The position numbers and the translations under genes are program-made. The notes beneath the pieces are model-generated. The model saw nothing but the letters and a program-made list of their open reading frames with translations, was not told the origin of the DNA and did no database searches. From Actinomycetes bacterium (GTDB lineage: Bacteria; Actinomycetota; Acidimicrobiia; Acidimicrobiales; SZUA-35), in contig JAJRXF010000188.1 in NCBI GenBank assembly GCA_024276425.1, positions 69,545 to 133,544 on the forward strand: 64,000 nt of DNA, given 5' to 3'. Positions 48,385 through 58,438 of this stretch are shown here, piece after piece (the first letter of the stretch is position 1; each line of letters opens with the position of its first letter).

Positions 48385-48992
48385 AGTTCTCCGTGCCATT
48401 CCTGCCAAGGCCATACCCAGCCCCAATTGGGGCCACGGAAGGCGAAGCCAACGATTGTCAAAGCAATCCAAACCACCATGAAGGTGGTGAAGGTTGCCAC
48501 CGCCACCTTGCGATGGGAAGCCAAGATGAACACACTTCGATCGATATAGGGCAAGGCCACTAAGCCCAAGATTATCGCTCCGGGGATCAGGACTCCGGCG
48601 ATCAGGGGATGGAAGTGTGCCAACAACTCCTGCAAGGCGGCGAAGTACCACGGGGCCTTCTCCGGGTTGGGCGTGACCGTGGGATTGGCAATGGCCCGCA
48701 AGGGTGCATCAAAGAAGATGGCGACTAGTAACACCAACAACAGGACCGACATGGCAGCAACGGCGTGGCGAACTAGCAGGTGTGGATACACCATCACCAT
48801 GTCATCTTCGGCCGGTTCTTTGCGCTGACCGGCGACCGGCTTCCCCGGCACCATGCCGAGAACTCTCCGACCCTCAAGAAGCGCAGGGTCCTTCCGGCCA
48901 ATAGCCACCGGAGTTGCCGCAGAGGCAGTTGGCGTCTTATCGGTTACCACGTCCTTGGGCGAATTCTTGTTCATCAACTTCTTCTCAGGCAT
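48381..48992 (-). CDS. Cytochrome b C-terminal (subunit IV / PetD-like) protein
   Basis: TVTPNPEKAPWYFAALQELL, three TMs. Confidence 0.88.
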   Translation of the reverse strand: MPEKKLMNKNSPKDVVTDKTPTASAATPVAIGRKDPALLEGRRVLGMVPGKPVAGQRKEPAEDDMVMVYPHLLVRHAVAAMSVLLLVLLVAIFFDAPLRAIANPTVTPNPEKAPWYFAALQELLAHFHPLIAGVLIPGAIILGLVALPYIDRSVFILASHRKVAVATFTTFMVVWIALTIVGFAFRGPNWGWVWPWQEWHGEL

Positions 48993-49740
48993 CGGGCTCT
49001 CCTCGGTCGAAGTCCAACATGGAGTCTTTGCGCCACCGCCAGAGATGGAAGGTCAACATGACCACAATGGCTAAGGGCAGTACGGCGACGTGGAGAACAT
49101 AGAAGCGAAGCAGGGTCGCCTGGCCAACGGTGTTGCCACCCAAGAGAAGGCTCTGCACCCTGTCCCCAACCACGGGAACATAGGCCGCCATTTCAGTGCC
49201 AACGGTGACTGCCCAATAGGCCAGTTGATCCCACGGCAACAAATACCCAGTGAAAGACATCAACAAAGTCAGAACCAAAAGAACAACACCAATTACCCAG
49301 TTGAATTCACGCGGAGCCTTGTAGGCCCCTCGATAGAAAACCTTCGCCATGTGCATGGCCACGGTCAACACCATGAGGTGAGCCGACCAGCGATGAACAT
49401 TTCGGAGATATTGCCCGAACGGAACCTCGGTCTGCAAGGTCTGGATATTGGTGTAGGCCTGCCCCGGCGAGGGAACAAAGAAAAACATCAACCAGACGCC
49501 GGAAACCACCAACGATCCAAAGAGGACGGTCGAAATCACGCCCAGGTACCAGGAGTATTTGAAGCCGAGTTCGGCCTTTCGGACCTTGACCGGATAGATG
49601 TGAAGGGCAAAGCTCGACCAGTGCCCAGCCGCCCGGTCTCTCGGGGTCACTTTCTTCGGTGTCCGCCAGATTGAGCGCCCCACTCGCGTGGCTCGCACCC
49701 GACCCATTAGATCCGATTCACCAGAATTCATCACGTCCAT
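48985..49740 (-). CDS. Cytochrome b6-like (PetB) protein
   Basis: HRWSAHLMVLTVAMHMAKVFYRGAYKAPREFNWVIG; TGYLLPWDQ; paired heme His. Confidence 0.92.
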   Translation of the reverse strand: MDVMNSGESDLMGRVRATRVGRSIWRTPKKVTPRDRAAGHWSSFALHIYPVKVRKAELGFKYSWYLGVISTVLFGSLVVSGVWLMFFFVPSPGQAYTNIQTLQTEVPFGQYLRNVHRWSAHLMVLTVAMHMAKVFYRGAYKAPREFNWVIGVVLLVLTLLMSFTGYLLPWDQLAYWAVTVGTEMAAYVPVVGDRVQSLLLGGNTVGQATLLRFYVLHVAVLPLAIVVMLTFHLWRWRKDSMLDFDRGEPDA

Positions 49741-51569
49741 TCGGGAACTCCCAATCCAGTCCAGATACCCATCGACAGTGCGTCGGGTGGACAACGTTCA
49801 ATACAAAGCCCACAGCGAATGCAGGCCGTTTCATCCAAAAGAAGAGCGGTTCCGCCGACCTCACCCACGTCGATTTCTTCCGAGGGAACCAGGGAGATCA
49901 CATCCACGGGACAGACATCGGAACAAAGCGCACAAAGCACGCACTTCTGCGGGTCTAGGAGAATATTGGCGAAGCAGCGGAGGCAGCGTTTCGCTTCACA
50001 GCGTGCCTGCTCCTCGGTGAATCCAAGTTCTACTTGCGCCAGGCCGGTACGGCGGCCAGTCTCAAGGACTGGGACGCTCAAGCGGTCAAATCGGTCGTAG
50101 TTGTCGTCAAGGCGATGAAACTGTTTGAGCCGGACCATCTTGCCTGGCTTCTCAGATTCGATAACACCACCAAAGTATCGGTGTATTTCCGCCGCGGAGG
50201 TCCGTCCATCGGCAATCGCTGCGATCAGGGTTCGTGGACCCTTGGCGGCGTCGCCTCCCGCCCAGACTCCATCCATGGAAGTCGCCCCGGTTGCCATGTC
50301 AATCCCGATGGTTCCTCGAGGCCCCTCATCAGGTCCGTTCTCACCAAGCACTTCGAGTTCAATGGCTTGACCAATGGCCAGGACGACCGTGTCAGCTTTC
50401 AGAACCTGAATATCGTCCTCATCAAACAACGGGCTAAAGCGACCCTCGGAATCGAAGACCGACGTGACTCCAATGGTTTTAAGTCCTACGACCTTTCCGT
50501 TCTCGACCATGATGGCCTTCGGCCCACGTCGATTGACGAACTGGATTTCCTCGTGCTCGGCCTCTTCGATTTCAAAGTCGTGGGCTGGCATCTCCTCACG
50601 AGACTCCAGAGACATGATCGTCACCTCTCGACTGCCGCGACCGGTCAGGCTACGAGCCACATCGAAGGCCTCTGTCATCGGGGAACGATCGTCCACAGCG
50701 AGAGCTAGCGCTTCTGCCCTCTTGGCGTCATAATCGTCACCTCGAAGTGCAGTGCGGGCAGCATCCATCGCCACGTCACCACCGCCGACAACAACAACGT
50801 TCTCTCCCACATCGACCTGAAACCCTCGATTCATGTTGATGAGGAACTCAATGGCGGTGATCACCCCATCGGCATCGACGTTGTCAATCGGAATTTTGCG
50901 GCCAAGGCCAGCTCCGATGGCCAAGAACAACGCGTCGTGGCGCTCCCGTAGTTGTTCAAAGCTGACGTCGACCCCAAGCTTGGTGTTGTACTGGACGTCG
51001 ATCCCGAGGTTGACGATCTGGTCAATGTCGCCCTGCAGAATCCCGCGGTCTAAGCGGTACTCGGGGATGCCCAGCCACATGGCCCCACCAAGCTTGTCCG
51101 TGGCTTCATACACGGTGACCTGATACCCCCAGCGTCGCAAGTCATGAGCTGCGCCCATCCCTGCTGGCCCGCCACCGACAATTCCGATGCTCTGCGGGCG
51201 TTCCACGTTCGGGGGGGCGACTACCCTGTTCCAGACCTCACTTCCCTCCTCGGCCGTTCCCGATTCGGGCCCAAACTGTTCGGTTACGAAACGCTTGAGT
51301 GCCCGAATTGCAATCGGGCGATCGATCTGGCCTCGGCGACAGGCATCTTCGCAAGGAGCGGCACAAACGAGGCCACAAACCGATGCGAAAGGATTGGGCA
51401 TCCTGGCCGTGAGGTAGGCCTGCTCATCGTCACCATCCGCGATTGCCGCCACATACATACCGGCGTTGGTATGTACAGGACATGCCGCCAGACAAGGAAT
51501 ATTGTGGTCAAAGAAGGCAAGTTCATTCGCCTCAGAGGTTCCAGCGGGTTGGGAGGAGTTTGCAGACAT
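49731..51569 (-). CDS. GltD-like FAD/Fe-S oxidoreductase with C-terminal 2x[4Fe-4S] ferredoxin domain
   Basis: CLAACPVHTNAGMYV...CGLVCAAPCEDACRRGQIDRPIAIRALKRF; IVGGGPAGMGAAHDLRRWG; CVLCALCSDVCP and CIRCGLCIERCP. Confidence 0.9.
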   Translation of the reverse strand: MSANSSQPAGTSEANELAFFDHNIPCLAACPVHTNAGMYVAAIADGDDEQAYLTARMPNPFASVCGLVCAAPCEDACRRGQIDRPIAIRALKRFVTEQFGPESGTAEEGSEVWNRVVAPPNVERPQSIGIVGGGPAGMGAAHDLRRWGYQVTVYEATDKLGGAMWLGIPEYRLDRGILQGDIDQIVNLGIDVQYNTKLGVDVSFEQLRERHDALFLAIGAGLGRKIPIDNVDADGVITAIEFLINMNRGFQVDVGENVVVVGGGDVAMDAARTALRGDDYDAKRAEALALAVDDRSPMTEAFDVARSLTGRGSREVTIMSLESREEMPAHDFEIEEAEHEEIQFVNRRGPKAIMVENGKVVGLKTIGVTSVFDSEGRFSPLFDEDDIQVLKADTVVLAIGQAIELEVLGENGPDEGPRGTIGIDMATGATSMDGVWAGGDAAKGPRTLIAAIADGRTSAAEIHRYFGGVIESEKPGKMVRLKQFHRLDDNYDRFDRLSVPVLETGRRTGLAQVELGFTEEQARCEAKRCLRCFANILLDPQKCVLCALCSDVCPVDVISLVPSEEIDVGEVGGTALLLDETACIRCGLCIERCPPDALSMGIWTGLGVPEWT

Positions 51570-52147
51570 TGGGTTTTAGGTCCGTAAATAGTGGCGATGC
51601 ACCCGCACCTTGCTCAAGCAGACTTGAGCCATGCGGATCGGGCAGCACGGGGTGAGGTGTCCAGTTCAAGGAGGTGCAGGACCCATAGACCGCCGATCCA
51701 GAACCCGGACCCGATCAGGTTCTGGACCGACTGGTCGGAATGAGCACCCGGTCGACAGCTCAGGGGAGAACCGTGGGCCGGAGCCGTGACTTTCAACTCG
51801 ATGTTTCGAGCAATGAGGTGTGAAACGATCTCGTCCTCGTTCGTCCTTGGGTCGTGAGTGGTTCGTCGTTGGGTCGTGAGTGTGGAGTTACGCTCACCCC
51901 GAAACCTAGGGGCTATGGACTTCTGGCTATTAGGGCCCTTGGTCCCTATTTGCCCTCTGGGATTATCGCGAGAGTGAGACATCTTGGATCCAACCGCTGT
52001 ACCGATGCCAGCACGACCATGGCTAGTACTACCACCATGGCTAGTACTTTCGGGTTCGCAGTGTGAGCGAGCAAAAGCAAGCGTTCGGCTGGTTGGATTT
52101 CATCACGAATCGCTGGAGCCGACGGCAACTCGCGGCACCACAGAATC

Positions 52148-52181
52148 GGGTGGAGCGGTCAGAGGTGGATCCGCTCCACCC
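52148..52181. promoter_or_regulatory. Perfect 11-bp inverted repeat
   Basis: GGGTGGAGCGG-tcagaggtggat-CCGCTCCACCC. Confidence 0.85.
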
Positions 52182-52244
52182 TTCTCAGTCCTGCCGTAGT
52201 CCTGCCCCTGTCCTACTCCTGTCCGCCCTGGACCGGCGGGCTAC

Positions 52245-52274
52245 CACCCTGGGTGCTCATCGCCACCCAGGGTG
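52245..52274. promoter_or_regulatory. Perfect 11-bp inverted repeat
   Basis: CACCCTGGGTG-ctcatcgc-CACCCAGGGTG. Confidence 0.85.
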
Positions 52275-52289
52275 CCCCAAACGAGACCA

Positions 52290-52307
52290 TGTTAATAACA
52301 CTTAACA
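52290..52307. promoter_or_regulatory. Candidate CRP/FNR-family operator upstream of nar operon
   Basis: TGTTAA-TAACAC-TTAACA, 6-bp arms with 6-bp spacer, ends 57 bp before the GTG start at 52365. Confidence 0.6.
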
Positions 52308-52364
52308 CTTTCTCGGGTCCTTCTTCCCTATCGACAGATTGCCCCAAAGTGAAGACTGCTCGAC

Positions 52365-53270
52365 GTGAGTCCTCAGACCGAACCAGACGCTGGACGGCCC
52401 AGACCCAAGCACGAAAAGACTGACAGGCGTGGCAGGCGCCGGGCCGTCATTCCCATTCTTGTGCCAATCCTGTTGCTGCTGGGCAGCGCGGCCCTCTCCC
52501 TTCTGGCCAGTCCGACTCCAGTCGAGGCCCAGGACAACAACGCCCAAGGTGCTCAGCTCTTTAACGCCAACTGCGCCTCGTGCCACCAGGCTGGCGGGAT
52601 TGGCATACCGGGGACCTTCCCTCCCCTGGCGGGCAACGAACGTGCGGCCGATCCCGCCTACGTCGCCGATGTCATCCAGAACGGACTGACGGGCCCATTG
52701 ACCGTCGATGGAGTCGACTACGACTCGGCGATGCCCGCGATCGGGGCGTTGAGCGGAGCAGACCTAGATGCTGTGGTCAACTATGTGGTCGGCATCGCGA
52801 GTGTCGAACAACCGAGCGCGCCAGCGACGCCGGTCGATGAGCCCATCGTCGGTGACCTCGCACGAGGCCGAGACCTCTTCCGTGGATCTGAACGCCTCGG
52901 CAACAGCGGACCAGCCTGTGCCGCCTGCCATACCGCTGGATCCGTCTCCAATCTCGGAGGCTCCAGCCTTGGACCAGATCTCACCAACGTTCTCGACACA
53001 CTCGGTGGCGAGGCTGGATTCATCGGATGGATGGCCAATCCACCCTCTCCAACAATGGCACCACTTTTCGAGGACAAGCCACTGTCGGATCAAGAGATAG
53101 CCGACCTTGCGTCCTACTTAAACGACACACCAAACCAAGACCAACCAAGTGGACCTGACCGACTGCTGCTGGCCGCTCTCGGAGGCCTGGTCATTCTGAT
53201 CGGCGGCATGGCGTTCTTCTGGCGTGGCATGCGTCAAACATACGTGGAGTTGCTGAGGAGCAAACGATGA
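52365..53270 (+). CDS. narC: Diheme cytochrome c, NarC-like, with N- and C-terminal TMs
   Basis: CASCHQAGG and CAACHTAGS heme motifs, C-terminal TM, 4-nt overlap with narG. Confidence 0.8.
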   Translation: MSPQTEPDAGRPRPKHEKTDRRGRRRAVIPILVPILLLLGSAALSLLASPTPVEAQDNNAQGAQLFNANCASCHQAGGIGIPGTFPPLAGNERAADPAYVADVIQNGLTGPLTVDGVDYDSAMPAIGALSGADLDAVVNYVVGIASVEQPSAPATPVDEPIVGDLARGRDLFRGSERLGNSGPACAACHTAGSVSNLGGSSLGPDLTNVLDTLGGEAGFIGWMANPPSPTMAPLFEDKPLSDQEIADLASYLNDTPNQDQPSGPDRLLLAALGGLVILIGGMAFFWRGMRQTYVELLRSKR

Positions 53271-56200
53271 GCCAGTGGATTAAGGAGTCGGTCGACCCGG
53301 CCGCTCGAAAGTGGGAAGAGTTCTACCGGAACCGCTTCCAACACGACAAGCGAGTGCGTACCACTCATGGCGTGAACTGCACCGGTAGCTGCTCTTGGGA
53401 AGTCTTTGTCAAGGACGGAATCGTCACTTGGGAACTTCAGGCGACCGACTATCCGCAACTAGAAGAGGGACTTCCCCCCTATGAGCCACGGGGCTGCCAA
53501 CGGGGAATCTCCTACTCTTGGTACCTCTATTCCCCTATCAGAGTGAAGTATCCATACGCCCGAGGCGTTCTGGTCGACCTCTACCGAGAAGCAAAGCAGG
53601 AGTACCTGGGAGACGCCGTCGCTGCCTGGGGCAGTATCCAAGAAGACGCCGACAAGCGCGCCCTGTACCAGACCGCCCGAGGCAAGGGCGGGTTCCGGCG
53701 AATCACATGGGAAGAGGCCCTTGAGATGGCGGCCGCATCCACCGTCTACACCATCAAAACAAAGGGCCCAGACCGGGTGGCTGGCTTCTCACCAATCCCC
53801 GCCATGTCCCAGGTTAGCTACGCCGCTGGCAGTCGTTTCATGTCTCTCATTGGCGGAGTTGTCATGAGTTTCTACGACTGGTATTGCGACCTCCCGCCCG
53901 CCTCACCCGAAGTTTGGGGTGAACAGACCGACGTGCATGAGTCTGCCGACTGGTACAACGCCCGGTTCATTGCCGTCATGGGCGCCAACCTCAACATGAC
54001 CAGAACACCAGACGCCCACTTCATTTCCGAGGTACGCCACGCCGGAGCAAAGCTAACCGTCTTTAGCCCCGACTTCTCCCAGGTTGCGAAGTTCGCCGAC
54101 TGGTGGATCCCCTCCAACCCGGGGCAAGACACCGCATTTTGGCTGGCGGTCAACCATGTTCTGCTAACCGAGCGGTACCACCAACGAAAGGTGGCCTACT
54201 TCGAGGACTACTCCCGCCGCTACACCGACCTACCCTTCTTGGTCGAGGTCACAGACGGCAAGGCAGGTCAATACCTTCGAGCTAACCGGCTCCAAACCTA
54301 CGCCGGCACCCAGAACGGAGACTGGAAGCTGCTGGTTTGGGACGAGGAAGCCAACGAGCCCCGCATGCCTAACGGCGCCATCGGCGACCGATGGGCCGAT
54401 GCGTCCCTCAATACAGACGGCAAGGCCCACTGGAACCTGGAGATGCATGATTCGGTACTAGGGGCCGACATATCACCCGGCCTAAGCTTCATTGACAACA
54501 ACGACAGCTCGGTCTCAATCGATTTCGACCTTTTCGGCGAGGGAGGCTCGGTACGACGTTCTGTCCCCACCCGAACAATTCAAACCGAAGGTGGCCCGGT
54601 TAAGGTCACCACTGTTTTCGACCTACTCAACGCTCGCTTTGGAGTCGAACGAGGACTCGCTGGCTCGCACGCGCTTGACTACGACGACGAGTCAGCCGCC
54701 TATACCCCGGCCTGGCAAGAGAAGTACTCCGGTATTTCACGCGACACGGTCATCACCTTCGCCCAAGAGTGGGGTCGCAATGGCGAACTCACCTCGGGCA
54801 AGAACATGATCATCATTGGTGCTGGGGCCAACCACTGGTACCACAACAACCTGCTCTATCGGGCGGGCATCACCGCCCTCATGCTGACCGGTTCCGTCGG
54901 CAAAAGCGGTGGTGGTCTGGCCCACTACGTCGGGCAAGAGAAGTTGGTGGCCCACGCCTCCTGGGGCGCCATTGCCTTTGGGGCTGACTGGGGCATGGCT
55001 CCCCGTCATCAAAACACCCCCTCGTTCCACTACGTTCATTCCGATCAGTGGCGTTATGAGCGGGGCTATCGTGACTACGACTCCCTTCCCGAGGATCACC
55101 CCGAACGATTTGATCACACCCTGGACCACCAGGCTCGTGCGGTCCGCCAGGGCTGGCTCCCCTTCTTCCCTCAGTTCTCCGAAAGCCCACTAGACACCGC
55201 TCTTCGGGCCCGCCGTGGCGGTGCAGACAACGATGCCGAGGTCTCCGACTCAATTCGAGACCGCCTTGTTTCGGGCGAACTCGAGTTCGCCATCGATGAT
55301 CCTGATGCTCCAGAAAACTGGCCTCGAACCTGGTTCATCTGGCGGGGCAACGCCATTGGCACCTCGGCCAAAGGGCACGAATTCTTCATGCGTCATTACC
55401 TTGGCACCCACTCAACCGCGATTGCCAAAGAGCCCCAAGACCATGGGGTAACCGAGGTCCGCGTTCGAGACGAGGCCCCGATTGGCAAGATGGATCTAGT
55501 CGTCGACCTCAATTTCCGGATGGACACCACGGCCTTGTACTCCGACATCGTCCTGCCGGCGGCAACCTGGTATGAGAAGGACGATCTCAATACCACCGAC
55601 ATGCACTCCTTCTTCAACCCGATGCAGGCCGCGGTACCGCCAGCGTGGGAATCAAAGGCCGACTGGGACATCTTTGTCAGGATTGCGGCCAAGGTCTCCG
55701 AACTCTCCGTTGGAAACCTTCCAGCGGTGGCCGAAGACATCGTGATGCAACCCCTGGTGCATGATTCAGCCGATGAAATTGCGCAACCCAAGGTTGGAGA
55801 TTGGCGCAAGGACGAGGTCGAGGCCATTCCGGGCAAGACCATGCCCAAGTTCAAGGTAATCAAACACCACTACCGCAAGCTTGAAGAACAAATGACCTCA
55901 CTTGGGCTTGGTATTCGCAACAATGGGGTCGGCGCTCATGGTTTGAGAATTCAGGTCGAGGATTTCTACGACGAGCTAGCTCGCAAGCAGCCATACCGAC
56001 CAAGTGTTGGTCCCGACCAGACCCTGCGTCCATCATTGCATGCTGGCCGCGAAGTGGCCGAAGCCATCCTGGCCCTGGACCCTGCATCCAATGGCGAGCT
56101 GGCTCATCGGGCCTTCCTGGCCGAAGAAAAGAAGACTGGGCTTGATCTAACTCATATCGGAGCTGGTCAACGCGATACTCGCATTACCTTTCGCAACCTC

Positions 56201-56902
56201 ATCTCTCAACCCCGTCGCATCCTGACCACTCCGACCTGGAGCGGCAAAGTTGGAAAAGGTCGAGCGTACGCCCCCTTCACCCTCAATGTCGAGGATCTGA
56301 TCCCCTGGCGAACCCTTACCGGCCGCCAGCACTTCTACCTCGATCATGAGCAATACCTGGCCTGGGGCGAGCATCTCCCAGTCTACAAGCCCCGCCCAGA
56401 TCACGCGATGCTGTCCGAAACGGAGGCCTCGCTGGCCGAAGGGCAAGACGGTGTTTTGTTCAACTACATCACCCCGCATGGAAAGTGGTCCATCCACTCG
56501 ACCTACTCCGAGAACGAACGGATGAAGACCCTGTCGCGAGGTGGATACCCAATCTGGTTGAACAACAAGGACGCAAAGGCCCTTGGTATCAAAGACAATG
56601 ATTGGGTTGAACTCTTCAATGACAACGGAGTCTTTGTCCAGCGGTGCGTAATATCGGCCCGGATCCCCCGCGGAACGGTTTTTGTTTACCACGCCACGGA
56701 ACGGACCGTTGGTGTCCCAATTTCGCCCAGGCGTAAAACCCGCGCCGGGATGAACAACTCCCTTACCCGAACCAGACTCAAGCCGGTGCTCATGAGCGGC
56801 GGCTACGCCCAGTTCAGCTATGCCTTCAACTACTGGGGCCCAACCGGTGTCAACCGAGACACCTTTGTTTATGTCCACCGCATTGACCGTCCCGACTACT
56901 AA
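53267..56902 (+). CDS. narG: Nitrate reductase alpha subunit NarG (NarG/NxrA clade, no Tat signal)
   Basis: HGVNCTGSCSWEVFVKDGIVTWE; SFYDWYCDLPPASPEVWGEQTDVHESADWYN; TRTPDAHFISEVRHAG. Confidence 0.95.
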   Translation: MSQWIKESVDPAARKWEEFYRNRFQHDKRVRTTHGVNCTGSCSWEVFVKDGIVTWELQATDYPQLEEGLPPYEPRGCQRGISYSWYLYSPIRVKYPYARGVLVDLYREAKQEYLGDAVAAWGSIQEDADKRALYQTARGKGGFRRITWEEALEMAAASTVYTIKTKGPDRVAGFSPIPAMSQVSYAAGSRFMSLIGGVVMSFYDWYCDLPPASPEVWGEQTDVHESADWYNARFIAVMGANLNMTRTPDAHFISEVRHAGAKLTVFSPDFSQVAKFADWWIPSNPGQDTAFWLAVNHVLLTERYHQRKVAYFEDYSRRYTDLPFLVEVTDGKAGQYLRANRLQTYAGTQNGDWKLLVWDEEANEPRMPNGAIGDRWADASLNTDGKAHWNLEMHDSVLGADISPGLSFIDNNDSSVSIDFDLFGEGGSVRRSVPTRTIQTEGGPVKVTTVFDLLNARFGVERGLAGSHALDYDDESAAYTPAWQEKYSGISRDTVITFAQEWGRNGELTSGKNMIIIGAGANHWYHNNLLYRAGITALMLTGSVGKSGGGLAHYVGQEKLVAHASWGAIAFGADWGMAPRHQNTPSFHYVHSDQWRYERGYRDYDSLPEDHPERFDHTLDHQARAVRQGWLPFFPQFSESPLDTALRARRGGADNDAEVSDSIRDRLVSGELEFAIDDPDAPENWPRTWFIWRGNAIGTSAKGHEFFMRHYLGTHSTAIAKEPQDHGVTEVRVRDEAPIGKMDLVVDLNFRMDTTALYSDIVLPAATWYEKDDLNTTDMHSFFNPMQAAVPPAWESKADWDIFVRIAAKVSELSVGNLPAVAEDIVMQPLVHDSADEIAQPKVGDWRKDEVEAIPGKTMPKFKVIKHHYRKLEEQMTSLGLGIRNNGVGAHGLRIQVEDFYDELARKQPYRPSVGPDQTLRPSLHAGREVAEAILALDPASNGELAHRAFLAEEKKTGLDLTHIGAGQRDTRITFRNLISQPRRILTTPTWSGKVGKGRAYAPFTLNVEDLIPWRTLTGRQHFYLDHEQYLAWGEHLPVYKPRPDHAMLSETEASLAEGQDGVLFNYITPHGKWSIHSTYSENERMKTLSRGGYPIWLNNKDAKALGIKDNDWVELFNDNGVFVQRCVISARIPRGTVFVYHATERTVGVPISPRRKTRAGMNNSLTRTRLKPVLMSGGYAQFSYAFNYWGPTGVNRDTFVYVHRIDRPDY

Positions 56903-56914
56903 GAGGCCCCTCCC

Positions 56915-58438
56915 ATGAGAATCCGCGCTCAGATGAGCATGCTCTTCCACCTCGACAAGTGCATCGGTTGCCATACCTGCTCCGTCGCCTGTAAGAACCT
57001 ATGGACCGACCGCGAAGGCGCCGAGTACATGTGGTGGAATAATGTCGAGACCCGACCCGGGACGGGCTACCCCGTGGGGTGGGAAGACCAGGACCATTAC
57101 AAGGGTGGCTGGAGGCGGGACAAGAAGGGTCGGCTGAAACTTACCTTGCACTCCAAGGGAGGTGGAATCGCCAAGGCCTTCTATAACCCACATCTTCCCG
57201 CACTTGAGGACTACTACGACCCCTTCACCTTCAAGTATGGAGACCTGTTCACTGGCCCTGCCTCCGAACAACAGCCAACCGCCATTCCAATCTCCAAGAT
57301 CACTGGCAAACCGATCGAGATCAACAGTGGCCCCAACTGGGACGACGACCTCGGTGGTTCCGACCTGTATGCCAACAATGACCCCTCGATGGAGGGCGTT
57401 ACCCAAGAGGTTCGCTCCCAGATGGATGAGTTGGAACGGGTAGTTATTAACTACCTACCCCGCATTTGCAACCACTGCCTCAACCCCTCATGTGTTGCCG
57501 CCTGCCCATCAGGGGCTATCTACAAACGAGCCGAGGACGGGGTTGTTCTGGTCAATGAGGACAAGTGTCGCGGCTGGCGCCAGTGCGTCTCAGCCTGCCC
57601 CTACAAGAAGGTTTACTACAACTGGACTACGGGAAAGTCCGAGAAGTGCATTTTGTGCTTCCCTCGGATGGAGACCGGCCAGGCCCCGGCCTGTGCTCAC
57701 TCCTGTGTCGGTCGAATCCGCTATATGGGTGTCTTGCTCTATGACGCCGACCTGATCGAAACCATGGCTTCCAGCCCCGAGGATGAACTATTGGACGCTC
57801 ACCTCGACATGATTCTCGACCCCCATGACCCCAAGGTGATCGCCGCCGCCAAGGCGTCCGGAATCGACGATGGCTGGATCGATTCGGCTCAGCGCTCCCC
57901 GGTCTATCGCTTCGTCAAAGAATGGGGCATGGCACTACCGCTCCATCCGGAGTACCGAACCGGCGCCATGATGTTCTACATCCCGCCGTTGTCTCCCATT
58001 GTGAGCACCATCGAGGATGGATTGGTTAGGCTTGACCTTCCGAGCGAGCGTCGTGACTTTGAACTCCTCGACGAGTTGGACAAGGCCCGAATGCCGGTCC
58101 AGTACCTGGCCAACTTGTTTTCGATTGGAGACCAGGAGCCGATCCGTAAGGTTCTCAAGATCATGCTGGCCGTGCGGAGCTTCAAGCGGCGACAAAGTGT
58201 CGACTTTGTCGAGACCGGCTCCATTGATGACTCAACCACCAAAATGCTCAGCTCCGCTGGCCTTGATGAGCAAACGGCCGAGGAAATCTACCGTCTGACC
58301 ACCCTACCAACGATCGAAGATCGGTTCGTTTTCCCTCCTTATCACCGCGAGGTTGCGATCGAAGAACTGAACGACCCGCTCAGCGCCAAAGGCGAAGCCG
58401 GATTTGGCTATCGCCAGTCACCCCAGCGAGGGGCCTGA
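56915..58438 (+). CDS. narH: Nitrate reductase beta subunit NarH
   Basis: CIGCHTCSVACK; CNHCLNPSCVAACPSGA; CRGWRQCVSACPYKK; CILCFPR. Confidence 0.95.
   Translation: MRIRAQMSMLFHLDKCIGCHTCSVACKNLWTDREGAEYMWWNNVETRPGTGYPVGWEDQDHYKGGWRRDKKGRLKLTLHSKGGGIAKAFYNPHLPALEDYYDPFTFKYGDLFTGPASEQQPTAIPISKITGKPIEINSGPNWDDDLGGSDLYANNDPSMEGVTQEVRSQMDELERVVINYLPRICNHCLNPSCVAACPSGAIYKRAEDGVVLVNEDKCRGWRQCVSACPYKKVYYNWTTGKSEKCILCFPRMETGQAPACAHSCVGRIRYMGVLLYDADLIETMASSPEDELLDAHLDMILDPHDPKVIAAAKASGIDDGWIDSAQRSPVYRFVKEWGMALPLHPEYRTGAMMFYIPPLSPIVSTIEDGLVRLDLPSERRDFELLDELDKARMPVQYLANLFSIGDQEPIRKVLKIMLAVRSFKRRQSVDFVETGSIDDSTTKMLSSAGLDEQTAEEIYRLTTLPTIEDRFVFPPYHREVAIEELNDPLSAKGEAGFGYRQSPQRGA

Noticed and set aside
51614-51982. 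122 aa minus-strand ORF upstream of the Fe-S flavoprotein
   Set aside because: No recognised domain and overlaps the direct repeats; C-terminal half could be a remnant but support is too weak for a CDS call
52063-52305. 80 aa plus-strand ORF MSEQKQAFGWLDF...
   Set aside because: No recognised family, runs through both hairpins in the regulatory region
56147-56974. 275 aa minus-strand ORF
   Set aside because: Antisense to narG and narH
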